From Oscillospiraceae bacterium (GTDB taxonomy: Bacteria; Bacillota; Clostridia; Oscillospirales; Ruminococcaceae): a stretch of DNA of 50,874 nucleotides. The position numbers were made by a program, and so were the translations under genes. The stretch is taken from positions 1-50,874 of the forward strand of contig WQYC01000018.1 in NCBI GenBank assembly GCA_009781425.1, written 5' to 3'. Of this stretch, positions 32,867-42,600 are shown piece by piece (positions within the stretch are counted from its first letter, which is position 1; the number at the start of each line of letters is the position of its first letter). Under the pieces are notes generated by a model. That model ran no database searches. It was not told where the DNA came from and worked only from the letters and a program-made list of their open reading frames with translations.

Positions 32867-33805
32867 ATGAAACCTAAAGTATTTATCGACGGTGAATCGG
32901 GGACAGTGGGATTGAAAATCCGCGAACGCTTGGCGGGCAGAAGCGACATAGAATTGCTTGTAATTGCACCCGAGCTCTGCGAAAATGCAGAAGAGCGCAA
33001 GAAATTCCTGAACGCGGCGGACTTCGTATTTCTGTGCCTGCCCGACGAAGTCGCAATCGGCGCAGTCGCCATGACGGAAAACCCGAACACGCGTATTATA
33101 GACGCGTCAACCGCGCACAGAACCAACTCCGACTGGGACTACGGCTTCCCGGAGCTTAGCGCAGAGCAGTACGAGAAAATTCGCGTTTCAAAGCGCGTGG
33201 CGAATCCCGGGTGTTATGCGAGCGGATTCATCGCGCTTGTTCAGCCGCTTGTGAAAGCGGGAGTAATTCCTGCTGATTATCCTGTTAGCTGCTTCGGAAT
33301 TTCGGGCTACAGCGGCGCGGGGAAGCTGTTCATTGACGAGTACGAGAGCGCAGGCAGAAACCCCGAATTATCCAGCGGCAGGCTGTACGCATTGGCGCAG
33401 GTGCATAAGCACCAGCCCGAAATGCAGAAGGTTTGCGGACTCTCAAAAACGCCGATGTTCAATCCGATTATCGACGATTATTTCAGCGGAATGGTTGTGA
33501 ACGTGCCGCTGATGCTCCCCCCGCCGCTTTGCGGCTCCCCCCTCGAAGCGGGGGGCTATGCGGAAAACATCAAAAAAATATACGAGAATCATTATAACAA
33601 AAACGAAAAAAGCAAAATCAAGCTCATGAATTCCGACGGCATAAGCTTCCTTGCGGCGAATACTCTCGCAGATTCCGACGAGATGGAAATCTATGTTTTC
33701 GGCGACGGTGAGCGGATTTTGCTCAGCGCACGCTTTGACAACCTCGGCAAGGGCGCGAGCGGTGCGGCGGTTCAGTGTTTTGATATAATGTGCGGGAGAG
33801 CTTGA
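32867..33805 (+). CDS. argC: N-acetyl-gamma-glutamyl-phosphate reductase
   Basis: 312 residues, close to the short type 2 ArgC. NADPH-dependent reduction of acetylglutamyl phosphate in arginine synthesis. Seen: FIDGESGTVGLKI nucleotide motif, catalytic Cys116 in ANPGCYASG, SGYSGAGK, and HKHQPEM. Residues about 217-230 (PPPLCGSPLEAGG region) are encoded by a GC-rich double palindrome and look like an in-frame insertion in a loop after the VNVPL strand; the reading frame stays open. ATG at 32867 follows AAGGGAG. First gene of the arg set. Confidence 0.93.
   Translation: MKPKVFIDGESGTVGLKIRERLAGRSDIELLVIAPELCENAEERKKFLNAADFVFLCLPDEVAIGAVAMTENPNTRIIDASTAHRTNSDWDYGFPELSAEQYEKIRVSKRVANPGCYASGFIALVQPLVKAGVIPADYPVSCFGISGYSGAGKLFIDEYESAGRNPELSSGRLYALAQVHKHQPEMQKVCGLSKTPMFNPIIDDYFSGMVVNVPLMLPPPLCGSPLEAGGYAENIKKIYENHYNKNEKSKIKLMNSDGISFLAANTLADSDEMEIYVFGDGERILLSARFDNLGKGASGAAVQCFDIMCGRA
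33515..33556 (+). repeat. Palindromic element translated within argC
   Basis: Two adjacent hairpins: GCCGC-TTT-GCGGC (33523-33535) and CCCCCC-TCGAAGC-GGGGGG (33537-33555). The 42 bases are a multiple of three and add a Pro/Gly-rich loop. Composition and double-hairpin layout resemble the arms of the MITE-like repeat at 35856-35971. Confidence 0.7.
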
Positions 33806-33812
33806 CAATATA

Positions 33813-34598
33813 ATGAATGAAATAATTGATTTCTATGAAAATAAATATTCGGAAGATGAACGCTTAAAGCGTCATCGTTTGGAACACATAAGAACTCAAG
33901 AAATTATCTCGCGTTATACCAAACATGGTGCGAAAATCATAGATATTGGCGGTGCTACGGGTGTCTATTCGTTATGGCTTGCCGAACAAGGGTTTGATGT
34001 AACACTTTATGATTTAGTGCCGAAGCATATTGAAATTGCAAAAGCTAAGGCAAAAGAAAAAAATATCGCACTCACTTGTTTATGCGGAGATGCGAGAAAT
34101 ATTCCACTCGATAACGAAAGCTTTGATGTCGTTTTAAATATGGGTGCGCTCTATCACTTACAAGAGAGAGAAGATAGACTTTCAGCACTTAATGAAACAT
34201 ATCGGATTACAAAAACAAACGGTGTTGCAATTTGCTCGTTTATTTCAAGATATGCCCCATTACTTGACGGATTTAAGGAATCGCTGATTGACGATAATAA
34301 TTTTCTTGAGATTTTAGACGAGGTTTTACAAACGGGCAGACACGATAATAAGGAAACAAATTATTTTACAACCGCTTATATGCACACAATTGATGAAATC
34401 AAGAGCGAAATGGAACAAGCAGGTTTTAATGATTTAAAGTTGATTGGCGTACAAGGGTTTGCCGCTTGCTTTAGTGATGATGTAATTTTTAAAGATAATC
34501 GCAGACTTGAACTTGTTTTAAAGTATTTGCGTAAAACCGAGAGTATTTCCGAGCTTTCATTATCGCACCATATAATTGCTGTGGGAACAAAAACATAA
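33813..34598 (+). CDS. Class I SAM-dependent methyltransferase inside the arg operon
   Basis: 261 residues. Motif I KIIDIGGATGVYS (43-53), VTLYDLVPKHI as motif II, LCGDARNIPL and FDVVLNMGALYHLQ as motifs III-IV: UbiE/Methyltransf_11-like. Target not predictable. It starts seven bases after argC, with GGGAGAG as a poor ribosome site, and ends 10 bases before argJ. It is strongly AT-rich compared with argC and argJ, so probably inserted into the operon by transfer. It has no known step in arginine synthesis. Confidence 0.85.
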   Translation: MNEIIDFYENKYSEDERLKRHRLEHIRTQEIISRYTKHGAKIIDIGGATGVYSLWLAEQGFDVTLYDLVPKHIEIAKAKAKEKNIALTCLCGDARNIPLDNESFDVVLNMGALYHLQEREDRLSALNETYRITKTNGVAICSFISRYAPLLDGFKESLIDDNNFLEILDEVLQTGRHDNKETNYFTTAYMHTIDEIKSEMEQAGFNDLKLIGVQGFAACFSDDVIFKDNRRLELVLKYLRKTESISELSLSHHIIAVGTKT

Positions 34599-34608
34599 GG
34601 AGAAAATC

Positions 34609-35856
34609 ATGATTACATTCGATGGCTTGACCCCTGTCTACGGCGGCGTTTGCGCCGCGGCAGGCTTCACTGCCGGCTCAGTTCGGGCGGGAATAAAAGC
34701 AAGCTCGCAAAAAGACGACCTCGCGCTGATTTACTGCGCGCGGCAATGCTCGGCGGCGGCGGTTTACACGCAGAATATCGTGAAAGGCGCGCCGATAACC
34801 GTGACGCAGAAGCACCTAAAAAACGGCAAGGCGCAAGCCGTAATCGTCAACAGCGGAAATGCAAACACCTGCAACGCGAACGGCATTGAAATCGCGGAGC
34901 TTATGTGCGCGCTTACAGCCGATTGCATGAAAATAAAAAAAGAAGACGTGATTGTCGCTTCAACGGGCGTAATCGGACAACAACTCAAAGCAGAGCCGTT
35001 TGAGCAGTTCATACCTGTGCTTGCGGGTGAAATTAACGAAGTCGGCAGTACTGACGCCTGCAAGGCAATCATGACTACCGACACGAGAATCAAGGAATTC
35101 GCGTTTGAATTTATTTTGCCGCTTGAGAATAAAACCTGCAGAATCGGCGGAATTTCAAAGGGCTCGGGAATGATAAATCCCGACATGGCGACTCTGCTTG
35201 CTTTTATCACTACAGACGCGGCGATTTCGCCGTCTATGCTGCAAAAAGCGTTGTCGGACGCAAACGAAATTTCCTACAGCCGCGTCAATGTTGACGGCGA
35301 TACTTCCACGAACGACATGGCGGCGATTATGGCTTCGGGCTATGCGGGAAACGAATTAATCACTGACGAAAACGAGGACTACGAAGCGTTTTTCAACGCG
35401 CTGTGTGCAATTATGCTCAACTTAGCCAAGGAAACTGCGCGCGACGGCGAGGGCGCGACAAAGCTTATCGAGTGTGCGGTTTTGAACGCACCGAGCGAGG
35501 AAGATGCAGCTCTTATTTCAAGGTCGGTAATTTCGTCAAGCCTTGTAAAAGCGGCGGTTTTCGCGGCGGATGCAAACTGGGGAAGAATCCTGTGTGCGGC
35601 GGGATATTCGGGAGCGGAGTTTGACCCCGAAAAAATCTCGGTGAAAATAGTTTCGGAAAACGGCAGTATCGTTGTTTGCGAGAACGGCGCAGGAGTTAAT
35701 CACTCGGACGACGAAGCGCATAAAATACTGTTGGCAGACGAAATTACAATTATCATTGATTTGCATGAGGAAGACGCGGAGCTGAACCAGTCAATCGCGT
35801 GGGGCTGCGACTTAACATACGATTATGTGAAAATTAATGCGGAATATCGGACGTAA
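34609..35856 (+). CDS. argJ: Bifunctional glutamate/ornithine N-acetyltransferase
   Basis: 415 residues. Moves the acetyl group from acetylornithine to glutamate, and may also use acetyl-CoA. The precursor self-cleaves before the nucleophile Thr195 in INPDMATLLAF; STGVIGQQL and SGNANTCNA are further conserved sites, and the ...NAEYRT end is present. Start at ATG 34609 after AAGGAG; the longer frame runs into the methyltransferase gene. Its stop codon touches the left end of a MITE-like repeat. The presence of ArgJ explains the absence of argE. Confidence 0.95.
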   Translation: MITFDGLTPVYGGVCAAAGFTAGSVRAGIKASSQKDDLALIYCARQCSAAAVYTQNIVKGAPITVTQKHLKNGKAQAVIVNSGNANTCNANGIEIAELMCALTADCMKIKKEDVIVASTGVIGQQLKAEPFEQFIPVLAGEINEVGSTDACKAIMTTDTRIKEFAFEFILPLENKTCRIGGISKGSGMINPDMATLLAFITTDAAISPSMLQKALSDANEISYSRVNVDGDTSTNDMAAIMASGYAGNELITDENEDYEAFFNALCAIMLNLAKETARDGEGATKLIECAVLNAPSEEDAALISRSVISSSLVKAAVFAADANWGRILCAAGYSGAEFDPEKISVKIVSENGSIVVCENGAGVNHSDDEAHKILLADEITIIIDLHEEDAELNQSIAWGCDLTYDYVKINAEYRT

Positions 35857-35971
35857 ACCACCCCGTCAGGCTTCGCCTGCCACCCCTCCAAGGAGGGGAA
35901 TTGGCGATAAGTTTATAAAGTATTATAATTCCCCTCCGTGGAGGGGTGCCGCCGTAGGCGGCGGGGTGGTT
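35856..35971. repeat. MITE-like inverted repeat between argJ and argB
   Basis: 116 bp with terminal inverted repeats AACCACCCCG (35856-35865) and CGGGGTGGTT (35962-35971). Each arm holds two small hairpins: left CAGGC-TTC-GCCTG and CCCCTCC-AA-GGAGGGG; right CCCCTCC-GT-GGAGGGG and CCGCC-GTA-GGCGG; the middle is AT-rich. It begins on the last base of the argJ stop codon and ends just before the argB ribosome site, leaving both genes intact. No coding capacity. Confidence 0.88.
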
Positions 35972-35988
35972 AAAATAAGGAGAAAACC

Positions 35989-36837
35989 ATGATAGACAAC
36001 AATATGCGGGCGAATATTTTAATCGAGGCACTGCCTTATATTCAGCAGTATACAGGCAAAATCGTCGTAATTAAATACGGCGGAAACGCCATGACGAGCG
36101 ATGAATTAAAGCAAGCGGTAATGTCGGACATAGTTCTGCTGTCGCTTTGCGGGATTAAAATCGTGCTTGTTCACGGCGGCGGTCCGGAAATTAACGCAAT
36201 GCTTGACAAAATCGGAAAAGAGCCGAAATTCATAGACGGCTTGCGCTATACCGACAAGGAAACTGCGGAAATAGTGCAGATGGTGCTGTGTGGGAAGGTC
36301 AACAAGGACTTGGTAAACCTGCTCTATTCGCACAGCGGCAAGGCAATCGGGCTCTGCGGACTTGACAACGGTTTGTTCAAGGCGAAGCAAAAAAGCGAGC
36401 AGCTTGGCTATGTCGGCGAGATTACAGCGACGAATCCCGAGGTAATCCAAAACGCGCTGAACAACGGCTATATTCCCGTGATTGCGACTGTCGCAGGCGG
36501 CGAAAATAACGAGGTTTATAACATTAACGCTGACACTGCGGCTTCTGCTGTTGCTTCTGCAATCGGCGCGGATAACCTGATTCTGATGACCGATGTTAAG
36601 GGGATTTTGGAAGATAAAAACGACGAAAGCACGCTGATTTATAACATTAATTTAAGCGAGGTTCCGCTACTGAAAGAACGCGGAATAATTTCCGGCGGCA
36701 TGATTCCGAAAATCGAGTGCTGTGTTGAAGCGGTGCGGCGCGGCGTAAAGAAAGCGAATATTATTGACGGCAGAATTCCGCACTCGATTTTGATTGAGCT
36801 GCTGACCGATAAGGGCGCGGGGACGATGATAACTTGA
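35989..36837 (+). CDS. argB: N-acetylglutamate kinase
   Basis: 282 residues. Second step of arginine synthesis and the usual arginine-feedback point. Seen: KIVVIKYGGNAM, LVHGGGPEINAML, NGYIPVIATVA and NADTAASAVASAIGADNLILMTDV, plus GGMIPKIECC. The N-terminal extension before the KYGGNA strand is of the length seen in arginine-sensitive hexameric enzymes. ATG at 35989 follows AAGGAG. Confidence 0.95.
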   Translation: MIDNNMRANILIEALPYIQQYTGKIVVIKYGGNAMTSDELKQAVMSDIVLLSLCGIKIVLVHGGGPEINAMLDKIGKEPKFIDGLRYTDKETAEIVQMVLCGKVNKDLVNLLYSHSGKAIGLCGLDNGLFKAKQKSEQLGYVGEITATNPEVIQNALNNGYIPVIATVAGGENNEVYNINADTAASAVASAIGADNLILMTDVKGILEDKNDESTLIYNINLSEVPLLKERGIISGGMIPKIECCVEAVRRGVKKANIIDGRIPHSILIELLTDKGAGTMIT

Positions 36838-36873
36838 TAATTAACAATTGACAATGTACAATGTACAATTAAA
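36838..36873 (+). repeat. Short ACAATGT direct repeats between argB and argD
   Basis: A run of near-identical units (AATTGACAATGTACAATGT then ACAATT) fills the argB-argD gap before the AAGGAG ribosome site. Similar CTGTCAA units occur at 22936-22956. Origin and role are unclear. Confidence 0.4.
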
Positions 36874-36887
36874 CTAAGGAGAAAGCA

Positions 36888-38051
36888 ATGAGCATTATAG
36901 AGAAACACGACAAGCACATCATGAAAACCTATGGGCGGCTGCCGCTTGCTGTTGAGCGCGGCAACGGCGTGAACGCAACTGACGAGGACGGCAAAAAATA
37001 CATCGACTTCGGTTCGGGAGTAGGCACGAACTCGCTCGGATTCTGCGACAGCGATTGGGTAGAAGCGGTGTGCAAGCAGGCGCAGACTTTACAACACAAC
37101 TCGAATTATTACTACAACAAGCCGGGCGCGGACTTTGCTGAAAAATTATGCGGAATTACAGGTTATACAAACTTATTTTTCGGGAACAGCGGCGCAGAAG
37201 CCAACGAGTGCGCGATTAAAACCGCGCGGAAATACAGCTTTGATAAATACGGCAAAGGAAGACATACTATTATCACGCTTCTGAACTCGTTTCACGGCAG
37301 GACTTTAGCGGCTTTGTCGGCGACAGGACAGCCCGAAATGCATAATTATTTTTTCCCGTTTGTTGAGGGATTTGTGCACGTTCCTGCAAATAATATTGAA
37401 GAGCTGAAAGCGAAAATCGACGATTCGGTTTGCGCGGTTATGTTTGAATACGTGCAAGGTGAGGGCGGAGTTGTCGAGCTTGAAAAAAGCTTTGTTGACG
37501 AGCTTTTCGCGCTTTGCGCCGAGCGCGATATACTGACGATTGCGGACGAAGTGCAGACCGGTGCAGGGCGGACAGGGAAGCTTTTAGCGGGTGAGCATTT
37601 TAATAAAAAAGCCGACTTAACCACGCTTGCGAAGGGCATCGGCGGCGGTCTGCCGCTCGGGATTTGCCTTGCGGGGGAAAAATGCGCAAACGTGCTGACT
37701 GCAGGAACGCATGGTTCAACCTACGGCGGAAATCCTGTGGTTTTAGCGGGGGCGGCGGCTGTGCTTGACAAGGTTTCAAAGCCCGAATTCTTAGCCGAGG
37801 TTACGAAAAAAGGCGAGTATATCAGAACGAAATTGCAAGGCTTGGACGAAGTCGTTTCAATTAGCGGCAAGGGCTTAATGCTTGGGATTACGCTGAAAAA
37901 TAAAAAGGCTGTTGACGTCATGAAAGCCGCGCTTGAAGCGGGCTTGCTGGTGCTGACAGCGAAAGAAAAGCTGCGGCTTCTGCCGCCGCTGACGGTGGAT
38001 TATGAGAGCTTGGATAAAGGCTTAAATATTTTAAAGGAGATTTTACAATGA
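36888..38051 (+). CDS. argD: Acetylornithine aminotransferase
   Basis: 387 residues. Class III PLP aminotransferase of arginine synthesis. Seen: FGSGVGTNSLG, GNSGAEANECAIKTAR, SFHGRTLAALSATGQ, the acidic EVQTGAGRTG and PLP Lys249 in TTLAKGIGGGLPLG. ATG at 36888 follows AAGGAG. ATGA overlap with argF. Confidence 0.94.
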   Translation: MSIIEKHDKHIMKTYGRLPLAVERGNGVNATDEDGKKYIDFGSGVGTNSLGFCDSDWVEAVCKQAQTLQHNSNYYYNKPGADFAEKLCGITGYTNLFFGNSGAEANECAIKTARKYSFDKYGKGRHTIITLLNSFHGRTLAALSATGQPEMHNYFFPFVEGFVHVPANNIEELKAKIDDSVCAVMFEYVQGEGGVVELEKSFVDELFALCAERDILTIADEVQTGAGRTGKLLAGEHFNKKADLTTLAKGIGGGLPLGICLAGEKCANVLTAGTHGSTYGGNPVVLAGAAAVLDKVSKPEFLAEVTKKGEYIRTKLQGLDEVVSISGKGLMLGITLKNKKAVDVMKAALEAGLLVLTAKEKLRLLPPLTVDYESLDKGLNILKEILQ

Positions 38052-38950
38052 AACACCTACTTAAAATGCTCGACTTAAAACCCGAGGAAATCATCGAGAT
38101 TTTGAACCTCGCCGACCAGTTAAAATACGAGCAGAAGCACGGAATCCCGCACAAGCATTTGCAAGGGAAAACGCTCGGCATGATTTTTGAAAAAGCCTCA
38201 ACGCGGACGCGGGTTTCGTTCGAGGCGGGAATGTATCAGCTCGGCGGATACGCGCTGTTCCTGTCGTCGCAGGAACTGCAAATGGGGCGCGGCGAGCCGA
38301 TTGAAGACACGGCGCGCGTATTGTCGCGGTATCTTGACGGCATAATGATTCGGACATTCAAGCAGGAGGACGTCGAGGCGCTCGCCGAGCACGGCTCAAT
38401 CCCTGTAATCAACGGGCTTACGGACAGCTCGCACCCCTGTCAGGTGCTTGCGGACTTAATGACGATTCGTGAGTATAAAAACAAGCTTGAGGGACTCAAG
38501 CTCTGCTTCATCGGTGACGGGCATAACATGGCAAACTCGCTGATAGTCGGCTGTCTTAAAGTCGGCATGAACGTCAGCGTGGCAGTGCCCGAGGGCTACG
38601 AGCCGGCGCAGTTTGCACTTGATTTTGCGAAGGATTATGCAGGCTTCGAGCTCGTTCGTGAGCCGCTCAAAGCCGCGGCGAATGCAGATGTGTTAGTGAC
38701 TGACGTGTGGTCGTCTATGGGGCAGGAGGAAGAAGCCGAGAAGCGCAAGCGCGACTTCGCGGGCTTCCAAATTAACTGCGAAACAATCAAAGCCGCGAAC
38801 CCCGACGTTATGGTTCTGCACTGCCTACCCGCGCACAAGGGCGAGGAAATCACTCACAAGGTCTTCGAGGAGCACGCGAACGCGATTTTCGATGAGTCCG
38901 AGAACCGTCTGCACGCGCAAAAAGCAGTCATGGTAAAATTAATGGGTTAA
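38048..38950 (+). CDS. argF: Ornithine carbamoyltransferase
   Basis: 300 residues. Makes citrulline from ornithine and carbamoyl phosphate. Seen: carbamoyl phosphate motif STRTR 51-55, HPCQ 129-132, ornithine region DVWSSMGQEEE and HCLPAHKG. An anabolic role is assigned from its place at the end of the arg operon. Overlaps argD by four bases. argG and argH are absent from the window. Confidence 0.95.
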   Translation: MKHLLKMLDLKPEEIIEILNLADQLKYEQKHGIPHKHLQGKTLGMIFEKASTRTRVSFEAGMYQLGGYALFLSSQELQMGRGEPIEDTARVLSRYLDGIMIRTFKQEDVEALAEHGSIPVINGLTDSSHPCQVLADLMTIREYKNKLEGLKLCFIGDGHNMANSLIVGCLKVGMNVSVAVPEGYEPAQFALDFAKDYAGFELVREPLKAAANADVLVTDVWSSMGQEEEAEKRKRDFAGFQINCETIKAANPDVMVLHCLPAHKGEEITHKVFEEHANAIFDESENRLHAQKAVMVKLMG

Positions 38951-38965
38951 ATTTTACAAAAAGGC

Positions 38966-38994
38966 TTGCATAATTATGCAAATTATGTTATAAT
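38966..38994 (+). promoter_or_regulatory. Promoter for hpf with overlapping 16-bp palindrome
   Basis: TTGCAT (38966-38971), 17-base spacer, TATAAT (38989-38994). The perfect palindrome TTGCATAATTATGCAA (38966-38981) covers the -35 box and part of the spacer, a good place for a dimeric repressor. Confidence 0.8.
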
Positions 38995-39030
38995 TTACAC
39001 AAATCCATATATACAGAAGGAGAAAAAGAC

Positions 39031-39552
39031 ATGAACGTAAAAGTAACCGCGAAAAAAATGCAAGCCGACGGCTTGGCAGAATATGCAGAGAGCAAGCTCA
39101 AAAAGCTTGAAAGATTCTTCGGGGAAGACTTTGACGCGAAAATCACAGTGTCCGCACAGCGCGGCATGATTACGCTGGAGCTTACTGTTCAGCACGATAA
39201 TCTTACATTCAGAGCGGAGCAGTCCGCGCAGAACAAAAACGACGCGCTTGACGCTTCTATCGACAGAATCGTTCGGCAAATACGCAAAAATAAAACCAAA
39301 ATCGAGAAACGCCTGCACGTATCGGCGTTTAACGAGAGCTTCACGGACGATATTGAAGAGCAGGCGACTTATGAAATTATCAAGAAAAAGCCCATCATTC
39401 TGCACCCGATGAACGTTGACGAAGCGATTTTGCAAATGAACATGGTGGGTCACAGCTTCTTTATGTTCAAGAACGGCGACACAGGCGAAATTAACGTAGT
39501 TTATAAGCGTAAAGACGGACATTACGGCGTAATGGAGCCGCGTAAAGACTGA
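39031..39552 (+). CDS. hpf: Ribosome hibernation promoting factor, long form
   Basis: 173 residues. The long HPF dimerises 70S ribosomes into 100S particles in stationary phase. N-terminal S30AE domain (about 1-100: MNVKVTAKKMQADGLAEYAESKLKKLERFF) and C-terminal dimerisation domain (about 115-173: KPIILHPMNVDEAILQMNMVGHSFFMFKN and VYKRKDGHYGVMEP). ATG at 39031 follows AAGGAG. Monocistronic, with its own promoter and terminator. Confidence 0.95.
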   Translation: MNVKVTAKKMQADGLAEYAESKLKKLERFFGEDFDAKITVSAQRGMITLELTVQHDNLTFRAEQSAQNKNDALDASIDRIVRQIRKNKTKIEKRLHVSAFNESFTDDIEEQATYEIIKKKPIILHPMNVDEAILQMNMVGHSFFMFKNGDTGEINVVYKRKDGHYGVMEPRKD

Positions 39553-39565
39553 TAAAAATTAACAT

Positions 39566-39597
39566 AAAAAAAGAGAACAGCAGTGTTCTCTTTTTTT
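39566..39597 (+). terminator. Intrinsic terminator after hpf
   Basis: GAGAACA-GCAG-TGTTCTC with flanking A7 and T7 tracts (T at 39591-39597). Textbook rho-independent terminator. Confidence 0.92.
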
Positions 39598-39609
39598 GTA
39601 TTAATTTTC

Positions 39610-39638
39610 TTGCATTTTCTATAATTTTATGGTATAAT
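39610..39638 (+). promoter_or_regulatory. Promoter for the hybrid kinase operon
   Basis: TTGCAT (39610-39615), 17-base spacer, TATAAT (39633-39638). Drives the three kinases, whose genes are 0-5 bases apart. Confidence 0.82.
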
Positions 39639-39677
39639 TATTTGATTAGTCATTTTTGGAAAAAAGGGGGCGCGTTT

Positions 39678-42600
39678 ATGGGTGACACTGCGAGGACGGA
39701 CGGGCAGGAAAAGAAGTATAAAAGAAAGCTCGCCGCACAGTTCAGAAACATAAATATGCTTTTTATTGCGTTCATTTTAGCCGCGGTTATTTCGGTCTGC
39801 GCGGTTTTGATTTATAATTTGACTGACAGCGCGTCGAAGGACTACGCGCGCTTTTACACAAATGAATCAATCAATGTTTTGAACGCTTATTTAAGCAAGG
39901 AGATTTCAATCCTCCGCCATGCCGCCGAATCAGCGGAAATAACCGAGTGGTTCACAGACGAAGAAGACCCCGAAAAAAAAGCCGCGGCTTACCAAAGAAT
40001 GATGTTTTACGCCGATATGTTTCAAATAGACAGCGTGTACTTCGCGATGACAGACTCGCTGAACGAATACTCGGTTAACAGCGGGATAAGCTTTGAAGAA
40101 TTTGCGCCGTTTGACGCGCTTAATCCGGACGTGCTCTACGACCAATGGTTCTTTAGCGCAGTGGAGGCGGGTACAGACTTTTCGCTGAATTTAGACGTGG
40201 ATAAAATTACAAACACCGGACGTCTGTGGATTAATTACAAGGTCATGGACGGCGGCAGGGCTGTCGGAATTATCTGCTCAGCATTGCAGTTTGACTATAC
40301 CTTTCAGCAAATGTTCCGCCAGTATGAAACGGGCTATGTAATCAGTTATATCATCGACGGCGAAGGGCACCTTCAAGTAACAAGTGATAACCCTAACCCG
40401 CAGCTATTGCAGAGCGGCGACGCTTTTGAAGAGAAGATACATATATTAGACATGAACTCAGACCCTGCCTTTATTTCGGCGGTGACGAATCATTTGGAAT
40501 ACCCGCAGTACCTCCGCGACACGGAGGTAATTACGCTGTCTAAAGGAGACTATCAGTATTTATCAGTTGCGCAGATTCCAAGCACCGACTGGTCGATGGT
40601 TACTCTGTACAGCTCTAACGCGCTGTTCGATGTCAGAGCTATCCTGCTGACGGTGTTTGCTGTGCTTTTGCTGTTTGTCGCTTACATAGCGGCAAGCTAT
40701 GTGCTTAATTTGCGCTTGGTTATAAGACCGCTCGAAAGGCTCACCGGCAGCGTTTCCGAGTATGAGAAAAAAGGCATTTACGGCATTATGCGCGATGATG
40801 AAATAGGCGAGCTGGCGCGGACAACGCAGAACGCCATAAAAGAAAGCGAACAACAGACGCAAATCCTTTTAACGACGCAAAAGTCGCTCAAAACAGCCAA
40901 TACAATAGCCAACGAGTTGTTAAGCTCGCAGTTTGAGCATTTCACGCATGATTTGCAATATTGCATGGGCTTAATGGCGAGATGTATCGGCGTTACCCGC
41001 GTTCGCATTTGGAAAAACCATCTTGTCAAGGGCAAGCTGCACTGCTCGCAGCTGTACGAATGGTCGGAGGACGCCGCGCCGCAATATGATAATCAATATA
41101 CAAACAGCATTTCCTACGACGACGCGATTCCCGGGTGGGAAGCGGTTCTCTCTGCAAATAAGTGCATAAACAGCCTTGTGCGCGATATGTCGGAGACGGA
41201 GCGGGCGCAGCTTTCGCCGCAGGGTATTCTGTCGCTCATGGTGGTGCCTGTTTTCCTCAAAACTAAGTTTTGGGGCTTTGTCGGCTTTGACTGCTGTACA
41301 GCTGAACGAGTTTTTACGGCGAGCGAAGAGGTGATTATACGTTCTGCGAGCTTGCTGTTTGTGAACTCGCTGACCCGCTATGAAATGAACCGTCACCTTC
41401 TCGAAACCACGGCAGAGTTAGAAGCGGCAGTAGACGAAGCGCACCGCGCGAACACCACGAAAAGCACATTCCTTGCTAACATGAGCCATGAAATCAGAAC
41501 GCCTATGAACAGCATAGTCGGCTTCGCTGAGCTCGCCTTAGATAATGATTTACCTCCGAAAATAAAAGACTATTTCGCAAAAATACTCAGCAACTCGGAA
41601 TGGCTTTTACAAATCATTAACGATATTCTCGATATTTCAAAGATTGAATCGGGCAAGATGGAGCTTGAAAACATACCCTTTGACATAGGCGATATGTTTA
41701 ACGCCTGCCGTGCGCTGATTCTGCCTAAGGCTATTGAAAAAGGCTTAACTGTGCACTTTTATGCAGAGCCTATTGAAGGCAAGAGAATATACGGCGACCC
41801 GACGAGACTGCGGCAGGTTCTCGTGAACCTACTGTCAAATGCAGTGAAATTCACTAACTCCGGAATGGTAAGAATGAGAGCGTTAACAACAAGCACAAGT
41901 GCTATGAAAATGACTATGTGCTTTGAAATTAAAGACAGCGGGATTGGGATTCCGGAGGCTGAGCTCGGACGGATTTTCGACCCGTTTACGCAGGCGGAAT
42001 CAGGCACAACGCGGAAGTTCGGCGGCTCGGGGCTTGGGCTCGCGATTACGAAAACGATTATAGAAATGATGGGCGGAAAGTTAATCGCCGAGAGCACGCC
42101 CGGCGTAGGGAGTAAGTTCAGTTTTGAGCTTAGCTTTGATGCAGTTGATATAAAGAGCGATGATACCGATTTAGAGCGGATTGTCTTTGACGACACGGAG
42201 AAGCCGAGGTTCGAGGGTGAGGTTCTGCTTTGCGAGGATAACACCATGAATCAGCAGGTGATTGCCGAGCATTTAGAGCGCGTCGGACTTAAAGCAGTCG
42301 TAGCCGAGAACGGCAAGGTCGGGGTGGATATAGTGCAAAGCCGTGCGGAAAACGGTGAAAAGCAGTTCGACTTGATTCTTATGGATATACATATGCCTGT
42401 TATGGACGGGCTCGAAGCCGCGGCGAAAATAAACGCGCTGAATACAGGTATTCCGATTGCCGCGATAACCGCAAACATCATGACGAGCGACAGAGAAATT
42501 TATACGTCGCTGGGCATGAAGGACTGCATAGGTAAGCCGTTCACGTCGCAGGAGCTGTGGCGGTGTCTGATGAAATATCTGAAGCCTGTATCATGGCAGA

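Noticed and set aside
33802-33814. TTGACA followed by TATAAT before the methyltransferase gene
   Set aside because: The two hexamers are only one base apart, so they cannot form a sigma-70 promoter.
36838-36873. ACAATGT repeats as a CRISPR-like or iteron array
   Set aside because: Units are too short and too few, without spacers, cas genes or replication genes.
38995-39522. 175-codon open frame antisense to hpf
   Set aside because: Shadow of a conserved gene; promoter and terminator signals all fit the plus strand.
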